Positions 1 to 8,103 of a stretch of 14,259 bases of DNA are shown one piece after another. The stretch comes from a bacterium (GTDB lineage: Bacteria; Dependentiae; Babeliae; Babeliales; UASB340). Location of the stretch: NCBI GenBank assembly GCA_030630075.1, contig DAOVNS010000028.1:1-14259 (forward strand), in the 5' to 3' direction. Under the pieces are notes generated by a model. It did no database searches. It saw nothing but the letters and a program-made list of their open reading frames with translations, and was not told the DNA's origin. The position numbers and the translations under genes were made by a program. The stretch's first letter is position 1. Each line of letters starts with the position of its first letter.

Positions 1-105
1 AATTCCCAAAAAAAGACTTACTGAAATTAAAGATATATAAAATATATTTTCTTTAAAATTAGACATATTTTTGATTTAAATTTTTGATTTAGAAGCCAAC
101 TTCAT

Positions 106-522
106 TTAGAATCCAAGATCTTTAAGATCAATTACTCCGCTCGATTCTTTTCTGATAGAATCTTCATCCATATGAAATGTAGAAAATTCCATAATTTCGG
201 AATCTTCAATTCCTGTAAAACGGTGCCACATTCCTGTTTCTACGTGTTTAACATCACCGGGAGTCATTAATCTTGATTCTTTTTTACCTTCAAATTCAGA
301 TTCGAGCAAAACCTTACCCGCAAGAATGTAAAATGTTTCATCTTTAATGTCATGCTTGTGCATAGAACAACGTGTACCTTTTTTTAGTACAAGCTTTTTA
401 CCACAATATTTTGGAGTGTTTACAATCCATTCTTCATGGCCCCAAACTTTTTCAACAAAATTTACTAATTGTTCTGCTTTAACATCTGAAGGAATATTTT
501 TCTCTTCATTTTTTTCTAACAT
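106..522 (-). CDS. small cupin protein, mannose-6-phosphate isomerase-like
   Basis: This is a 138-residue single-domain cupin. Cupin motif 1 is complete: a Gly, five residues, then His-Lys-His, four residues, Glu, six residues, Gly (GTRCSMHKHDIKDETFYILAG, about residues 49-69). Motif 2 follows as PGDVKHVETGMWHRF. Together they supply the usual three-His/one-Glu metal site. The N-terminal VWGHEEWIV resembles the KPWG-type start of sugar-isomerase cupins such as mannose-6-phosphate isomerase type II C-domains, and the later HMDEDS resembles segments in nucleotide-sugar or sialic-acid related cupins. The start is supported by AAGGA six bases upstream. It is divergent from nfo. A sugar-phosphate or surface-polysaccharide role is likely by family, but the substrate cannot be told from sequence alone. 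Confidence 0.8.
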   Translation of the reverse strand: MLEKNEEKNIPSDVKAEQLVNFVEKVWGHEEWIVNTPKYCGKKLVLKKGTRCSMHKHDIKDETFYILAGKVLLESEFEGKKESRLMTPGDVKHVETGMWHRFTGIEDSEIMEFSTFHMDEDSIRKESSGVIDLKDLGF

Positions 523-590
523 TAAAAATCCTTGGTTTAGAAAAATAAAATTTCTATTAAAAGTATAATCTTTTACTAATAAAAATCCAC

Positions 591-620
591 TTGCATACTA
601 ATGCATAAATGTTTTATAAC
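591..620 (+). promoter_or_regulatory. possible promoter for nfo
   Basis: TTGCAT (591-596) and TATAAC (615-620) are separated by 18 bases and lie about 125 bases before nfo. The -10 box matches 5 of 6 consensus positions but the -35 only 3 of 6. In such AT-rich DNA this could be chance. If real, the REP-like palindrome at 661-693 would sit in the 5' untranslated region. Confidence 0.2.
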
Positions 621-654
621 GATAAAAAGTATTAAAAAAAGCCCCTCCCTCCCC

Positions 655-695
655 CGTTCGCCCTGAGGAGAAGCAAAGCGACGTCTCGAAGGGTC
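655..695. repeat. GC-rich REP-like palindrome
   Basis: A short GC-rich island stands out in AT-rich intergenic DNA. CCCT (661-664) pairs with AGGG (690-693), and GAGA (668-671) pairs with TCTC (684-687). This gives an imperfect hairpin with a small internal loop and a 12-base terminal loop. The arms, CCCTGAGGAG and TCTCGAAGGG, resemble from memory the core of REP-like palindromes common in alphaproteobacterial and other genomes. A poly-pyrimidine tract (641-655) precedes it and a short T-run (700-704) follows, so a terminator-like action is possible. No transposase is visible in the window. Confidence 0.55.
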
Positions 696-743
696 TTGCT
701 TTTTGAAAATTTTACCAGCAAATAATTATTAGGAGAAAGATTT

Positions 744-1604
744 ATGGCAAATAAAGAAATATTACTTGGCGCTCATGTATCAATAGTCGGCGGAATAGAT
801 AAATCAATTTTGCGCGGCGAAGAAATAAATGCTACCGCAATTCAAATATTTACAAAAAGTAGCAGATCATGGACTACAAAAAAATTAACTACCGATGAAA
901 TAAAAAAATTTAAAGATAATTGGAAAAATTCAAAAATCGTAAAAGTAGTAGTAGCACATACTTCTTACTTAATTAATCTTGCAGCAAAAAATCCTGATGT
1001 TGAAAAAAAATCAATAAAATCTTTAGCATTAGAACTTGAACGATGCGAAGAACTTGGCATTCCATTTTTAGTTCTTCATCCTGGAGCACTTGTTGGACAA
1101 ACAGAAGAAATAGGACTTGCAAAAATTTCTAAAAATTTAGATTTAGTTTTAAAAAATTCAAAAGGCATCACATCAATTGCTTTAGAAACAATGGCAGGAC
1201 AAGGAACATGCGTTGGTCATACTTTTGAACAACTAAAAGCAATTAGATCCAAGTGCAAAGAAAAAAATAAAATTAAAATATGTATGGATACATGTCATAT
1301 ATTTGCGGCAGGTTATGATATTTCAACAGAAAAAAGTTATAACGAAGTTATGAACCATTTTGAAAAAATTTTAGGAAAAACTGTATTAAAAATTATTCAT
1401 CTTAATGATTCTAAAGGAGCTCTTGGATCAAGAGTTGATAGACATGCAAATATCGGAAAAGGCAAAATTCCAAAACAAACTTTTAGTTGGATAATGAATG
1501 ATAAAAGATTTACAGGTGTTCCTAAAATCTTAGAAACACCTGTACAAAATTTGGATGATTATATTCCAGAAATTAAGATGCTAAGAAAAATGGTGAAAGA
1601 TTAA
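744..1604 (+). CDS. nfo: endonuclease IV (AP endonuclease)
   Basis: This 286-residue protein is full length for endonuclease IV, which cleaves DNA 5' to abasic sites in base excision repair using three Zn ions. All nine metal ligands of the E. coli enzyme can be placed at a constant offset of +3: His72, His112, Glu148, Asp182, His185, His219, Asp232, His234 and Glu264. They fall in recognisable signatures (LVLHPGA, ALETMAGQGT, MDTCHIFAAGYD, HLNDSKG, DRHANIGKG, LETP). AGGAG at 731-735 lies 8 bases before the ATG. The gene ends 4 bases before the stop of the convergent broken gene. The window also carries a uracil-DNA glycosylase, whose product (an abasic site) this enzyme would process. It lies on the strand expected to be lagging relative to the proposed origin. 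Confidence 0.97.
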   Translation: MANKEILLGAHVSIVGGIDKSILRGEEINATAIQIFTKSSRSWTTKKLTTDEIKKFKDNWKNSKIVKVVVAHTSYLINLAAKNPDVEKKSIKSLALELERCEELGIPFLVLHPGALVGQTEEIGLAKISKNLDLVLKNSKGITSIALETMAGQGTCVGHTFEQLKAIRSKCKEKNKIKICMDTCHIFAAGYDISTEKSYNEVMNHFEKILGKTVLKIIHLNDSKGALGSRVDRHANIGKGKIPKQTFSWIMNDKRFTGVPKILETPVQNLDDYIPEIKMLRKMVKD

Positions 1605-1608
1605 TTAT

Positions 1609-2214
1609 TTAACTGCGCCTAAGAATTTCTCTATACAAGTCTTTTAATTTGCTAAGAGCAATTGTATCCGATTCGACTCTCTTTTCTATTCTTAAACCAA
1701 ATATATTTTGCAAAGAATACTCTTGAGTTTTACCAAAATCATTAGACAAAACTCCGTCAATAACAGAAGCTTTCCCAGTAACTCTTGATGCAAAATCATC
1801 ACTACCTTCAGACAACAGAGAAACAACAATAAAGACTTCCGCATCTTTATTGAAAAAAAACCAATCTTCGGGTTGTGCCAAAAACAATCTTTTCACCTTT
1901 TTAATTTTTAATATTCCAAAAAAATTATCTTTATTTGCCCAAGGACATTTAACAGATAATTTTCCATTCTCTAAAACAACTTCTATATCTTCATCTTCTA
2001 AAACTCCTGGAGCCGCAAATATTTTTAAACTCTCAACTTCGCCATCAGCAACTTCTTAAATATAAAGAGTTCCGCTGGCTAAAAAATTAATCTCCGTGAT
2101 ACAACTTTGTTTACCAAATTTGTGTTCTGAATATTGCAAACTTTCCATTGCCAGACAAAAATTAAAAGAAAAAATAACTAGTAAAACCAGAAAAAATATA
2201 TTTTTTATCTTCAT
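1609..2214 (-). pseudogene. exported GIN/DUF2807-like protein, broken by one in-frame TAA
   Basis: Reading from the ATG at 2214 gives a 202-codon frame interrupted only by a TAA at 2058-2056 (codon 53). The first 52 residues start with a signal peptide (MKIKNIFFLVLLVIFSFNFC, then LA). They end in FLASGTLYI, and reading continues in the same frame with EVADGEVESLKIFAAPGVLE and VVLENGKLSVKCPW. The pattern 'short strand, polar residue, GE-SLKI, then NGKLSV' resembles the GIN head domain (DUF2807), seen in secreted beta-helix proteins. A GTG at 1896 could start a 95-residue remnant, but it would lack the signal peptide. AAGG lies about 9 bases before the ATG. One base change (CAA or AAA to TAA) explains the break, so it is either a recent pseudogene or a sequencing error. 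Domain assignment is tentative. Confidence 0.65.
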
Positions 2215-2312
2215 ACAAAAAAACCTTCAAAAAAACCTTTCTTAAAAAATTTGAATATTTAAAATTCATAAATAATAAATACATTTTGCAACAGATAAGA
2301 TTTTTGTGTCAA

Positions 2313-3302
2313 TTAAGAAAAAATAAAATATGACCAAAGCAACAGGAATAAAATTACTAAAGCAATTAAAAAATAAAATTTTATAAAGCCAAATAAAAAA
2401 AGAATGGCAATTGTGGACAAAATAGAGGACATGATAATTGCGAAAATTAAAACAGCGGCAACGCTCCATCCCTTATTCCTAAGATAAATTGCAAAATGAT
2501 GCGGACTACCTTTATAAAACGGAATACCCAAATAAGTTCTAATAACAACTAAAGAAAAAACTTCTAACAGAGGAATTCCCAAAATAATCACAGGTGTATA
2601 ATAGGCATTAAAAGAACAACTACTCCATGGAAAAAGCAATGGAATTGCAGCCATAAATCCACCAACAAACATAGATCCAGCATCACCTAAATAAATTTTT
2701 GCAGGAGGTTTATTGTAAAAAAAATAAACAAATAACGGACCAAGAAAAGCTAGAATTAAAATAGATATTGAATGTAACTTTAATAAAATAGAAATTATTA
2801 AAAACGAAACTCCCGCAACAATTGCTAAAACGGTAGCAAGTCCATCCATAACATCAACCAGATTAAATGCATTAATAACAGAAAGCATCCAAAAACCAGA
2901 CAAAGTAACATTAAAAATGTGTGCAAAAAAATTAGTCTTTAAAGAAAAGCCGCCTTTTAAAAAACAAATAACAGCTATAAGTTGACCGAAAAGTTTTTGT
3001 GATGGTTTTAAAATTCTAAGATCATCAACAAGACCGATAAACAATAATAAACTTACACCTAAAAGTAGCCATAAAATTTTATTTTCAAAAGGATACGATA
3101 TCGCAAGAGTTGCAATAAAAGGAACGTAGATAGCAACACCGCCAAGATAAGGAACTGCTTTTTTGTGATTTTTTATTTTTCCATCTGGAACATCTAAAAC
3201 ATTAAATTTAAATGCTGTCTTAATTAAAATAGGAATTAGATAGGCAGCAAAAAGTGCCGAAAAAACAAAAGCAAAAACGTAACGAACCAAAATATAATCC
3301 AT
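2313..3302 (-). CDS. WecA/MraY-family polyprenyl-phosphate sugar-1-phosphate transferase
   Basis: This is a 329-residue, very hydrophobic protein with about ten membrane segments. By family it transfers an amino-sugar 1-phosphate from a UDP-sugar to undecaprenyl phosphate at the inner membrane. Visible motifs in order are the acidic pair in GLVDDLRIL (Asp93/Asp94), NAFNLVDVMDGLA (about 144-156), KIYLGDAGSMF with Asp207, and a histidine loop, KGSPHHFAIYLRNKGWS (about 264-280). The SPHHF-type loop and the overall pattern are closer to WecA/TagO-like enzymes than to MraY, so a role in starting O-antigen or another surface glycan is likelier than peptidoglycan. AGGAG lies 6 bases before the ATG. 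It follows lpxK by 33 bases, probably in one transcript. The exact sugar cannot be read from sequence. Confidence 0.88.
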   Translation of the reverse strand: MDYILVRYVFAFVFSALFAAYLIPILIKTAFKFNVLDVPDGKIKNHKKAVPYLGGVAIYVPFIATLAISYPFENKILWLLLGVSLLLFIGLVDDLRILKPSQKLFGQLIAVICFLKGGFSLKTNFFAHIFNVTLSGFWMLSVINAFNLVDVMDGLATVLAIVAGVSFLIISILLKLHSISILILAFLGPLFVYFFYNKPPAKIYLGDAGSMFVGGFMAAIPLLFPWSSCSFNAYYTPVIILGIPLLEVFSLVVIRTYLGIPFYKGSPHHFAIYLRNKGWSVAAVLIFAIIMSSILSTIAILFLFGFIKFYFLIALVILFLLLWSYFIFS

Positions 3303-3335
3303 TACCCACTCCTAATCTCACAAATAATTTCAACT

Positions 3336-4451
3336 CTACTCCAAACTACTACCGAGTAAATTTAAAAAATTTATATGGTCGCTGTGTGTTAAAAATTCAA
3401 AGCCAACCCTAGAAATATAAAAATTTATTTTTTCGCTTTGCTCAAAACAAGAAACAATGCTTTGAATTTTTACCCAATCCTTTTGTGTTGTTATAACACC
3501 ATCCAATTTTTTATTTTTTACAGTATCGAGAATAACTCTTAAATCATTTTTTGTATAATCGTGATGATCACGAAACTCCATAAAATCTATTTTCAAACAG
3601 AGTCGCCTCATATCATCTAAAAAATGATCAAACATACCAATGCCTGCAAAAACCAAAAATCTTTTGCCTTTGAGACTGCCCAATTCCTCTTCGTGTAAAT
3701 TATTTAAAAACAAACCACAGATTTTATGTCTACCTGCAAAAATTTTATTTTTATCAAAATTTTTCAGAAGTTTATTTTTTATATTTTCTATTGTTTTTAA
3801 ATCAACGATATCCGCATGAGTTAAAACGATAGCATCAGCACGCAAATAATCTTTTTCGCGCAACCTACCCGCAGGCAAACAATGATTATTTTCAAAAGGT
3901 TTTTTTGCATCAATTAATAAAATTTCAAAATCTTTTTTTACAGCAAAATTTTGATACGCATCATCAAGAACAACAAAATCTAGATCTAAATCTAGATTTA
4001 GATCTAATTTTTTTTGCATCAAAAGCGTGCACGATTTTGCGCGATTTTTGCCAACAACAACAGGGCATCGCAATGAATCCGCAAGCATATAACTTTCGTC
4101 ACCACAAAAATTAGGGTTGCAAAAAAAGTTTTTTCCATCAAAAACAAGAAGACTATTTCCTGTTTTTTCATTCTGACCCTTGTAACCTCGCAAAACAATT
4201 GCGCCACTTTTATCTGAAATATTTTTAATTAAAAATTGAACAAAAACAGATTTTCCCGTGCCACCAACAGAAAGATTTCCAACAGATATAATTTTGAAAT
4301 TAAAATTTTTTGATTTTTTTAGATTTTTTTTAAAAAAAAGAACTAGAAAAAAAAAGAATTTATAAATCTGCTCAAAAAAACAAAAAAGAAGCGAAGGTCT
4401 TTTTTTTTCTAAAAAGTCTTCGCTTCTAAAATATTTTTTATTTTTTCTCAC
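3336..4451 (-). CDS. lpxK: tetraacyldisaccharide 4'-kinase (lipid A)
   Basis: LpxK adds the 4'-phosphate to the lipid A disaccharide at the inner membrane, giving lipid IVA. This 371-residue protein carries the family landmarks in order: an N-terminal membrane-associated helix rich in Phe (about 20-41), P-loop GNLSVGGTGKS (58-68), LRGYKG (87-92), GDESYMLA (117-124), VLDDAYQN in place of the usual DDGFQH (161-168), LPAGRLRE (192-199), FAGIGMFDHF (268-277), DHHDY (295-299) and TTQKDWVKI (321-329). The start is a GTG that overlaps the last 14 bases of infB with no clear ribosome site, so translation is probably coupled to infB. Residues 149-158 form an unusual Leu-Asp run encoded by a hexamer repeat. 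Its presence implies lipid A and an outer membrane. Confidence 0.95.
   Translation of the reverse strand: MRKNKKYFRSEDFLEKKRPSLLFCFFEQIYKFFFFLVLFFKKNLKKSKNFNFKIISVGNLSVGGTGKSVFVQFLIKNISDKSGAIVLRGYKGQNEKTGNSLLVFDGKNFFCNPNFCGDESYMLADSLRCPVVVGKNRAKSCTLLMQKKLDLNLDLDLDFVVLDDAYQNFAVKKDFEILLIDAKKPFENNHCLPAGRLREKDYLRADAIVLTHADIVDLKTIENIKNKLLKNFDKNKIFAGRHKICGLFLNNLHEEELGSLKGKRFLVFAGIGMFDHFLDDMRRLCLKIDFMEFRDHHDYTKNDLRVILDTVKNKKLDGVITTQKDWVKIQSIVSCFEQSEKINFYISRVGFEFLTHSDHINFLNLLGSSLE
3978..4007. repeat. six-base tandem repeat inside lpxK
   Basis: Degenerate tandem units of the type TCTAGA/TCTAAA, read on the minus strand as alternating CTA/TTA and GAT/AAT codons, encode Leu-Asp-Leu-Asn-Leu-Asp-Leu-Asp-Leu-Asp at residues 149-158. 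The tract sits just before the FVVLDD motif. A gain or loss of one unit would add or remove two residues without shifting the frame. Confidence 0.7.
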
Positions 4452-6639
4452 TGGATTCGGTTACTTTTGCAAAAGTTTCAACGATGTCGCCTTCTTGCCA
4501 ATCGCTAAACTGATCACAAATAAAACCACACTCGTATCCAGCATGAACTTCTTTAACAACTTTGCCTTCGCGCTGCAAACTAGAAATCATACCTTCACCG
4601 ATAATTTTGCCGCCTCTTTTGCCGACGACTTTATTATCGCGAGAAATAACACCTTCTTGAACCGAGCAACCAGCAATAACTCCAATTTTCTTGATATTGA
4701 AAACTTTTGTAACAGCAAGCTGTCCAACTTTTTTCCAAGTTATTTCTACAGTTTTTGTTTTTTCTAAAGTTTCTTCAATGTATTCAACCAAGTGATAAAT
4801 AATATCAAAGTGTTTTATATTGATGCCTTTATTTTTTGCAAGAGTTGTTGCATTTCTTTCTGTTTTAACATGCAAACCAATAATCATAGAACCCGTTGCA
4901 TCGGCCATTTCAATATCACCTTCAGTGATATCACCAATTCCGCTTTGAACTATATATAAAGGCTTAAATCCCTTTTTGGCTTTTTTAGCAATCTTAAATA
5001 TTGAACCTTCGATTGCTTCTTTTGATCCACGCGTATCGGTTTTGATAATTAAATTTATTTGGTCTTTAGATTCTAAGTTAACTGAAGATATTGTTCTTGA
5101 TATTTGCTCGTGAGCAGGAACAACATAACCCTTTTTACTAGACTTGGCTTTTAAATATTCAGCAGAAGAAACAACATTTAACCAATCACCAATTCCTGCG
5201 AAAGAATCAAATCCCACAACCTTGACAGGAGTAGACGGTCCAGCTTGATTAACTTTTTCGCCAAAACTATTAATAAGCAATCTGACTTTTCCTGTTCCAT
5301 TACCACAAACAAAGAAATCACCCTGCTTGATTGTCCCATCAACACAAACAACGGTTGCAACAGGACCATGTCCTTTTTCTTGCTTGGATTCTAAAATAAA
5401 TGCTTTTGCTGGAGCTTCAGGTTCAGCACGCAAATCCATCATTTGAGATTGTAAAACAACCATCTCAATTAATTCTTCAACCCCATTACCGGTTTTTGCA
5501 GAAATAGGAACACAAACAATATCACCACCCCAATCTTCAACAACCAAACTATGCTCAGCCAACTGTCTTTTTATAGTTTGTATTGCAGCATCAGAATCAC
5601 CAGGAAGCTTATCCATTTTATTTATAGCAACAATAATAGGAACGCCTGCTTCTTTGGCAATATTTATGGCTTCAATCGTTTGCGGCTTTATACCATCATC
5701 AGCAGCTATAACAAGAATGGCAATATCTGTAACACTTGTTCCACGAGATCTTATAGAGGTAAACGCTTCGTGACCCGGAGTATCGAGAAAAACAATTTTC
5801 CCATGAGGACAATCAACTTCGTAAGCACCAAGGTGCTGAGTGATTCCACCCTTTTCGCGAATCGCTGTATTCATTTTTCTAAGATAATCAAGAAGAGTTG
5901 TTTTTCCGTGATCAACGTGACCCATAACAACAACGATTGGCCACCTATTCTCTCCACTCGTAGCTTTTTCTACAGACTTGGTAGCACCCGAAAGATCTTT
6001 TAACTCAACATCAGAAGCGATTCCAAATTCTTCTGCCAAAGCAGCAATAATATCAACGGCAAGAACATGATTTCTATTACAAGCCATGCCTCTCTTAAGT
6101 AATGGCAAGATTAGTTCGCTAGAATTTTTGCCCATCATAGCAGCAGCTTCAAATAAAGGCATATCGCCTTCAATTATAATATGAGTAATCTCTTCTGGAA
6201 CAACAGGCACAGGAGCCGGTTTTCTAAATTTTCTTTTGGATCGAGATTTAAAAGAAAATTTAGCAGGCGCTTTTTTCGACGCTGTATGAACAACACCAGA
6301 AGTACGGCGAGCAGCAACCGGCTTACTGGTAGCACTTTGCTTTTTTTCAACAGGCTTTGAATCAACCGGTTTTTTCGCAATTTGCTGCGCTGCAACAGAG
6401 GCTTTAACTTCTGGCTTAATTTTATTTGCTGTAGTTTTATTCTTTTCAATCACTTTAGCTGTAACTTTCTTTTGAGATTCACTTTTTTTTGATTTTTTAA
6501 AAAACTTATCTAAATAAAGAAGGCCTTCTTTGGGAATAACGGACATGTGGCTAGCAAGCTTTATCTCTGCCTTTTCTAGCAACCCAAGAATCTCTTTACT
6601 TGTAACACCATTTTGTTTCGCAAATTCGTATACACGCAT
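4438..6639 (-). CDS. infB: translation initiation factor IF-2
   Basis: IF-2 is the GTPase that brings initiator fMet-tRNA to the 30S subunit and promotes 50S joining. This 733-residue protein has an N-terminal IF2_N module (1-47), a Lys/Ala/Pro-rich linker (about 48-150), a second IF2_N-like segment (about 155-210), and a G domain. The G domain shows G1 GHVDHGKT (240-247), G2 GGITQH (264-269), G3 DTPGHE (286-291), G4 NKMDK (340-344) and G5 SAKTG (380-384). Beta-barrel domains II and IV follow, ending in EGDIVETFAKV. The start is supported by AGGTGA six bases upstream of ATG. It lies 78 bases after nusA, a widespread arrangement, but ylxR does not intervene and rbfA does not follow. Instead lpxK overlaps the 3' end. 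Confidence 0.98.
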   Translation of the reverse strand: MRVYEFAKQNGVTSKEILGLLEKAEIKLASHMSVIPKEGLLYLDKFFKKSKKSESQKKVTAKVIEKNKTTANKIKPEVKASVAAQQIAKKPVDSKPVEKKQSATSKPVAARRTSGVVHTASKKAPAKFSFKSRSKRKFRKPAPVPVVPEEITHIIIEGDMPLFEAAAMMGKNSSELILPLLKRGMACNRNHVLAVDIIAALAEEFGIASDVELKDLSGATKSVEKATSGENRWPIVVVMGHVDHGKTTLLDYLRKMNTAIREKGGITQHLGAYEVDCPHGKIVFLDTPGHEAFTSIRSRGTSVTDIAILVIAADDGIKPQTIEAINIAKEAGVPIIVAINKMDKLPGDSDAAIQTIKRQLAEHSLVVEDWGGDIVCVPISAKTGNGVEELIEMVVLQSQMMDLRAEPEAPAKAFILESKQEKGHGPVATVVCVDGTIKQGDFFVCGNGTGKVRLLINSFGEKVNQAGPSTPVKVVGFDSFAGIGDWLNVVSSAEYLKAKSSKKGYVVPAHEQISRTISSVNLESKDQINLIIKTDTRGSKEAIEGSIFKIAKKAKKGFKPLYIVQSGIGDITEGDIEMADATGSMIIGLHVKTERNATTLAKNKGINIKHFDIIYHLVEYIEETLEKTKTVEITWKKVGQLAVTKVFNIKKIGVIAGCSVQEGVISRDNKVVGKRGGKIIGEGMISSLQREGKVVKEVHAGYECGFICDQFSDWQEGDIVETFAKVTESSEKK

Positions 6640-6717
6640 ATTTTATCACCTAAAAGCGAAAAATTATCACACAAAAAACAGAATCAAGCCAACAAGGAAC
6701 ATTCATTCCTCGAACAC

Positions 6718-7770
6718 TTATTCCTCCTCAGCAAAGACCTCTTCAGGATTTTCAGCAACAATATCTTGCAACTGAATTTCTAGGCCAACAAGCCTTGAAG
6801 CTAACAAAATATTTTGCCCCATCTTTCCAATCGCAATAGAACGCTGATCTTGAGCTAACCAAACGGCAGCCACTTTATCATTAATAATTTCAACCTTGTC
6901 AATTTCAGCAGGCTTAAGACTGTCGGCAACAAGAGTCTCTGGAGTTTCGCTCCACTCTATTAAATCTATTTTTTCTTGCCCCAATTCTCTTAATATGGGC
7001 TTTATTCGAGATCCACCAACTCCAACACAAGTTCCAACGGGGTCGATATCCTTGCTGTTCGAAACAACAACAATTTTAGTTTTGTAGCCAGCGGTTCTAA
7101 CAATCTTACGAACTTCGACAATTCCCTCAAAAACTTCTGGAATTTCAACCTCTAGAAGCTTTTGAACAAAACCCGCAGATGCTCTATCTAGAAATAACTG
7201 GTAATCGCCTCGAGCCATAGGAAGAACATCCAGCAATAAGGCTCGAACAGGATGCCCAACTCTTAATTGCTCTTGCATAATCAAGCTGTCGTTTGGCAAA
7301 ATAGCCATAACGTCGCCGACCTTAACCACAAACCCTGCTCGCTCTTTTTTGTGAACAGTTCCGCTGATAATCGAATCTTTCTTGTCGATGTAATCTTTGT
7401 AAACAGCGCCTTGCTCTAGCTCTCTGATCTTGTTCGCAATAAACTGCTTCGCCGTTAAAACTTCAATTCGACCAATCTTACCTTCTTCAAAAGGAACGGA
7501 TATTGTGCTGTCAATTGCGACCTTGGGATTAATAACCTTAGCCCTGCGCATAGAAATTTCTGTTTCGCCATCACGAACAGAAGAAACTACTGTTTTTTCT
7601 GCAAAAATTTCTACTTCGCCAATTTTATGATTATAAACAGCTTCAAGCTTTACTTCCGGATATTTCTTCTCAAAAGCAGCGAGCACGCCCTGGCATACGA
7701 CTAAAATTACTTGTTCTTTATCGAGACCTCGTTCTTCAACAAGATTCTCTATTACAGCTGAAAGCTTCAC
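6718..7770 (-). CDS. nusA: transcription factor NusA, short form
   Basis: NusA binds RNA polymerase and nascent RNA to control pausing, termination and antitermination. From the GTG at 7770 the protein has 350 residues: an N-terminal polymerase-binding domain (about 1-125), an S1 domain (about 131-195), KH1 (about 200-273, with SNSKDIDPVGTCVGVGGSRI) and KH2 (about 280-333, with SIAIGKMGQN). The acidic C-terminal repeats of E. coli NusA are absent, as in many bacteria. The open frame extends 29 codons upstream, but that part is a hydrophobic run with no counterpart in NusA. The GTG matches the usual N-terminus (KLSAVIENLVEERGLDKEQV) and has AAGGG 9 bases before it, so I chose it. rimP, often the upstream neighbour, is missing; the proposed origin lies there instead. 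Confidence 0.95.
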   Translation of the reverse strand: MKLSAVIENLVEERGLDKEQVILVVCQGVLAAFEKKYPEVKLEAVYNHKIGEVEIFAEKTVVSSVRDGETEISMRRAKVINPKVAIDSTISVPFEEGKIGRIEVLTAKQFIANKIRELEQGAVYKDYIDKKDSIISGTVHKKERAGFVVKVGDVMAILPNDSLIMQEQLRVGHPVRALLLDVLPMARGDYQLFLDRASAGFVQKLLEVEIPEVFEGIVEVRKIVRTAGYKTKIVVVSNSKDIDPVGTCVGVGGSRIKPILRELGQEKIDLIEWSETPETLVADSLKPAEIDKVEIINDKVAAVWLAQDQRSIAIGKMGQNILLASRLVGLEIQLQDIVAENPEEVFAEEE

Positions 7771-7936
7771 CCAAATATACCCTTTGTAAAGTTTTGATTG
7801 ATTAAAAAGAAAGACAAACAAGATGAAAACTACTCTTGTAGTGTAGATTAAAAACAAAAAAAGTGAAGTTAGTTGAAAACAATTACCTTCTTTTTTGTTT
7901 TAAAAAAAATAATACGATTGGTTAAAAATTTTAAGG

Positions 7937-7981
7937 TATTAATATTATATATAATATATAAATAACTTATAGTAGTAATAG
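7937..7981 (+). promoter_or_regulatory. AT-rich unwinding element with DnaA-trio-like triplets
   Basis: Positions 7937-7965 contain only A and T. They are followed by TAG-TAG-TAA-TAG (7970-7981), a G-run (7981-7988), and a DnaA box starting at 7996. The order AT tract, triplets, GC-rich spacer, DnaA box matches the basal unwinding system described for Bacillus subtilis oriC, where DnaA-trios (3'-[G/A]A[T/A]-5') guide DnaA onto single-stranded DNA. All four triplets fit that consensus. The function is inferred. Confidence 0.6.
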
Positions 7982-7995
7982 GGGGGGGTGTTTTT

Positions 7996-8103
7996 TGTGG
8001 ATAACTCTGTTTTTTTCTTTGATATTAATCTCCTGCGCGACTTATTGGCTCGCGGCAAAATTGTGGATAACATGTGGATAACTTGTGGATAACTTGTGGA
8101 TAA
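7996..8103 (-). promoter_or_regulatory. DnaA boxes, isolated box plus left array (5 boxes)
   Basis: TGTGGATAA, the complement of the perfect DnaA box, occurs at 7996-8004, 8062-8070, 8073-8081, 8084-8092 and 8095-8103. The last four are head-to-tail with an exact 11-bp period (9-bp box, 2-bp linker). The isolated box lies 66 bp, six periods, before the array. Confidence 0.9.

Noticed and set aside
29..55. AT-only imperfect palindrome after the cupin gene as a terminator
   Set aside because: It has no GC stem and comparable AT pairings occur throughout this DNA. Not distinguishable from chance.
7771..7857. 29-codon upstream extension of nusA starting at 7857
   Set aside because: It is a hydrophobic run with no counterpart in NusA. 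The GTG at 7770 matches the family N-terminus and has a ribosome site.
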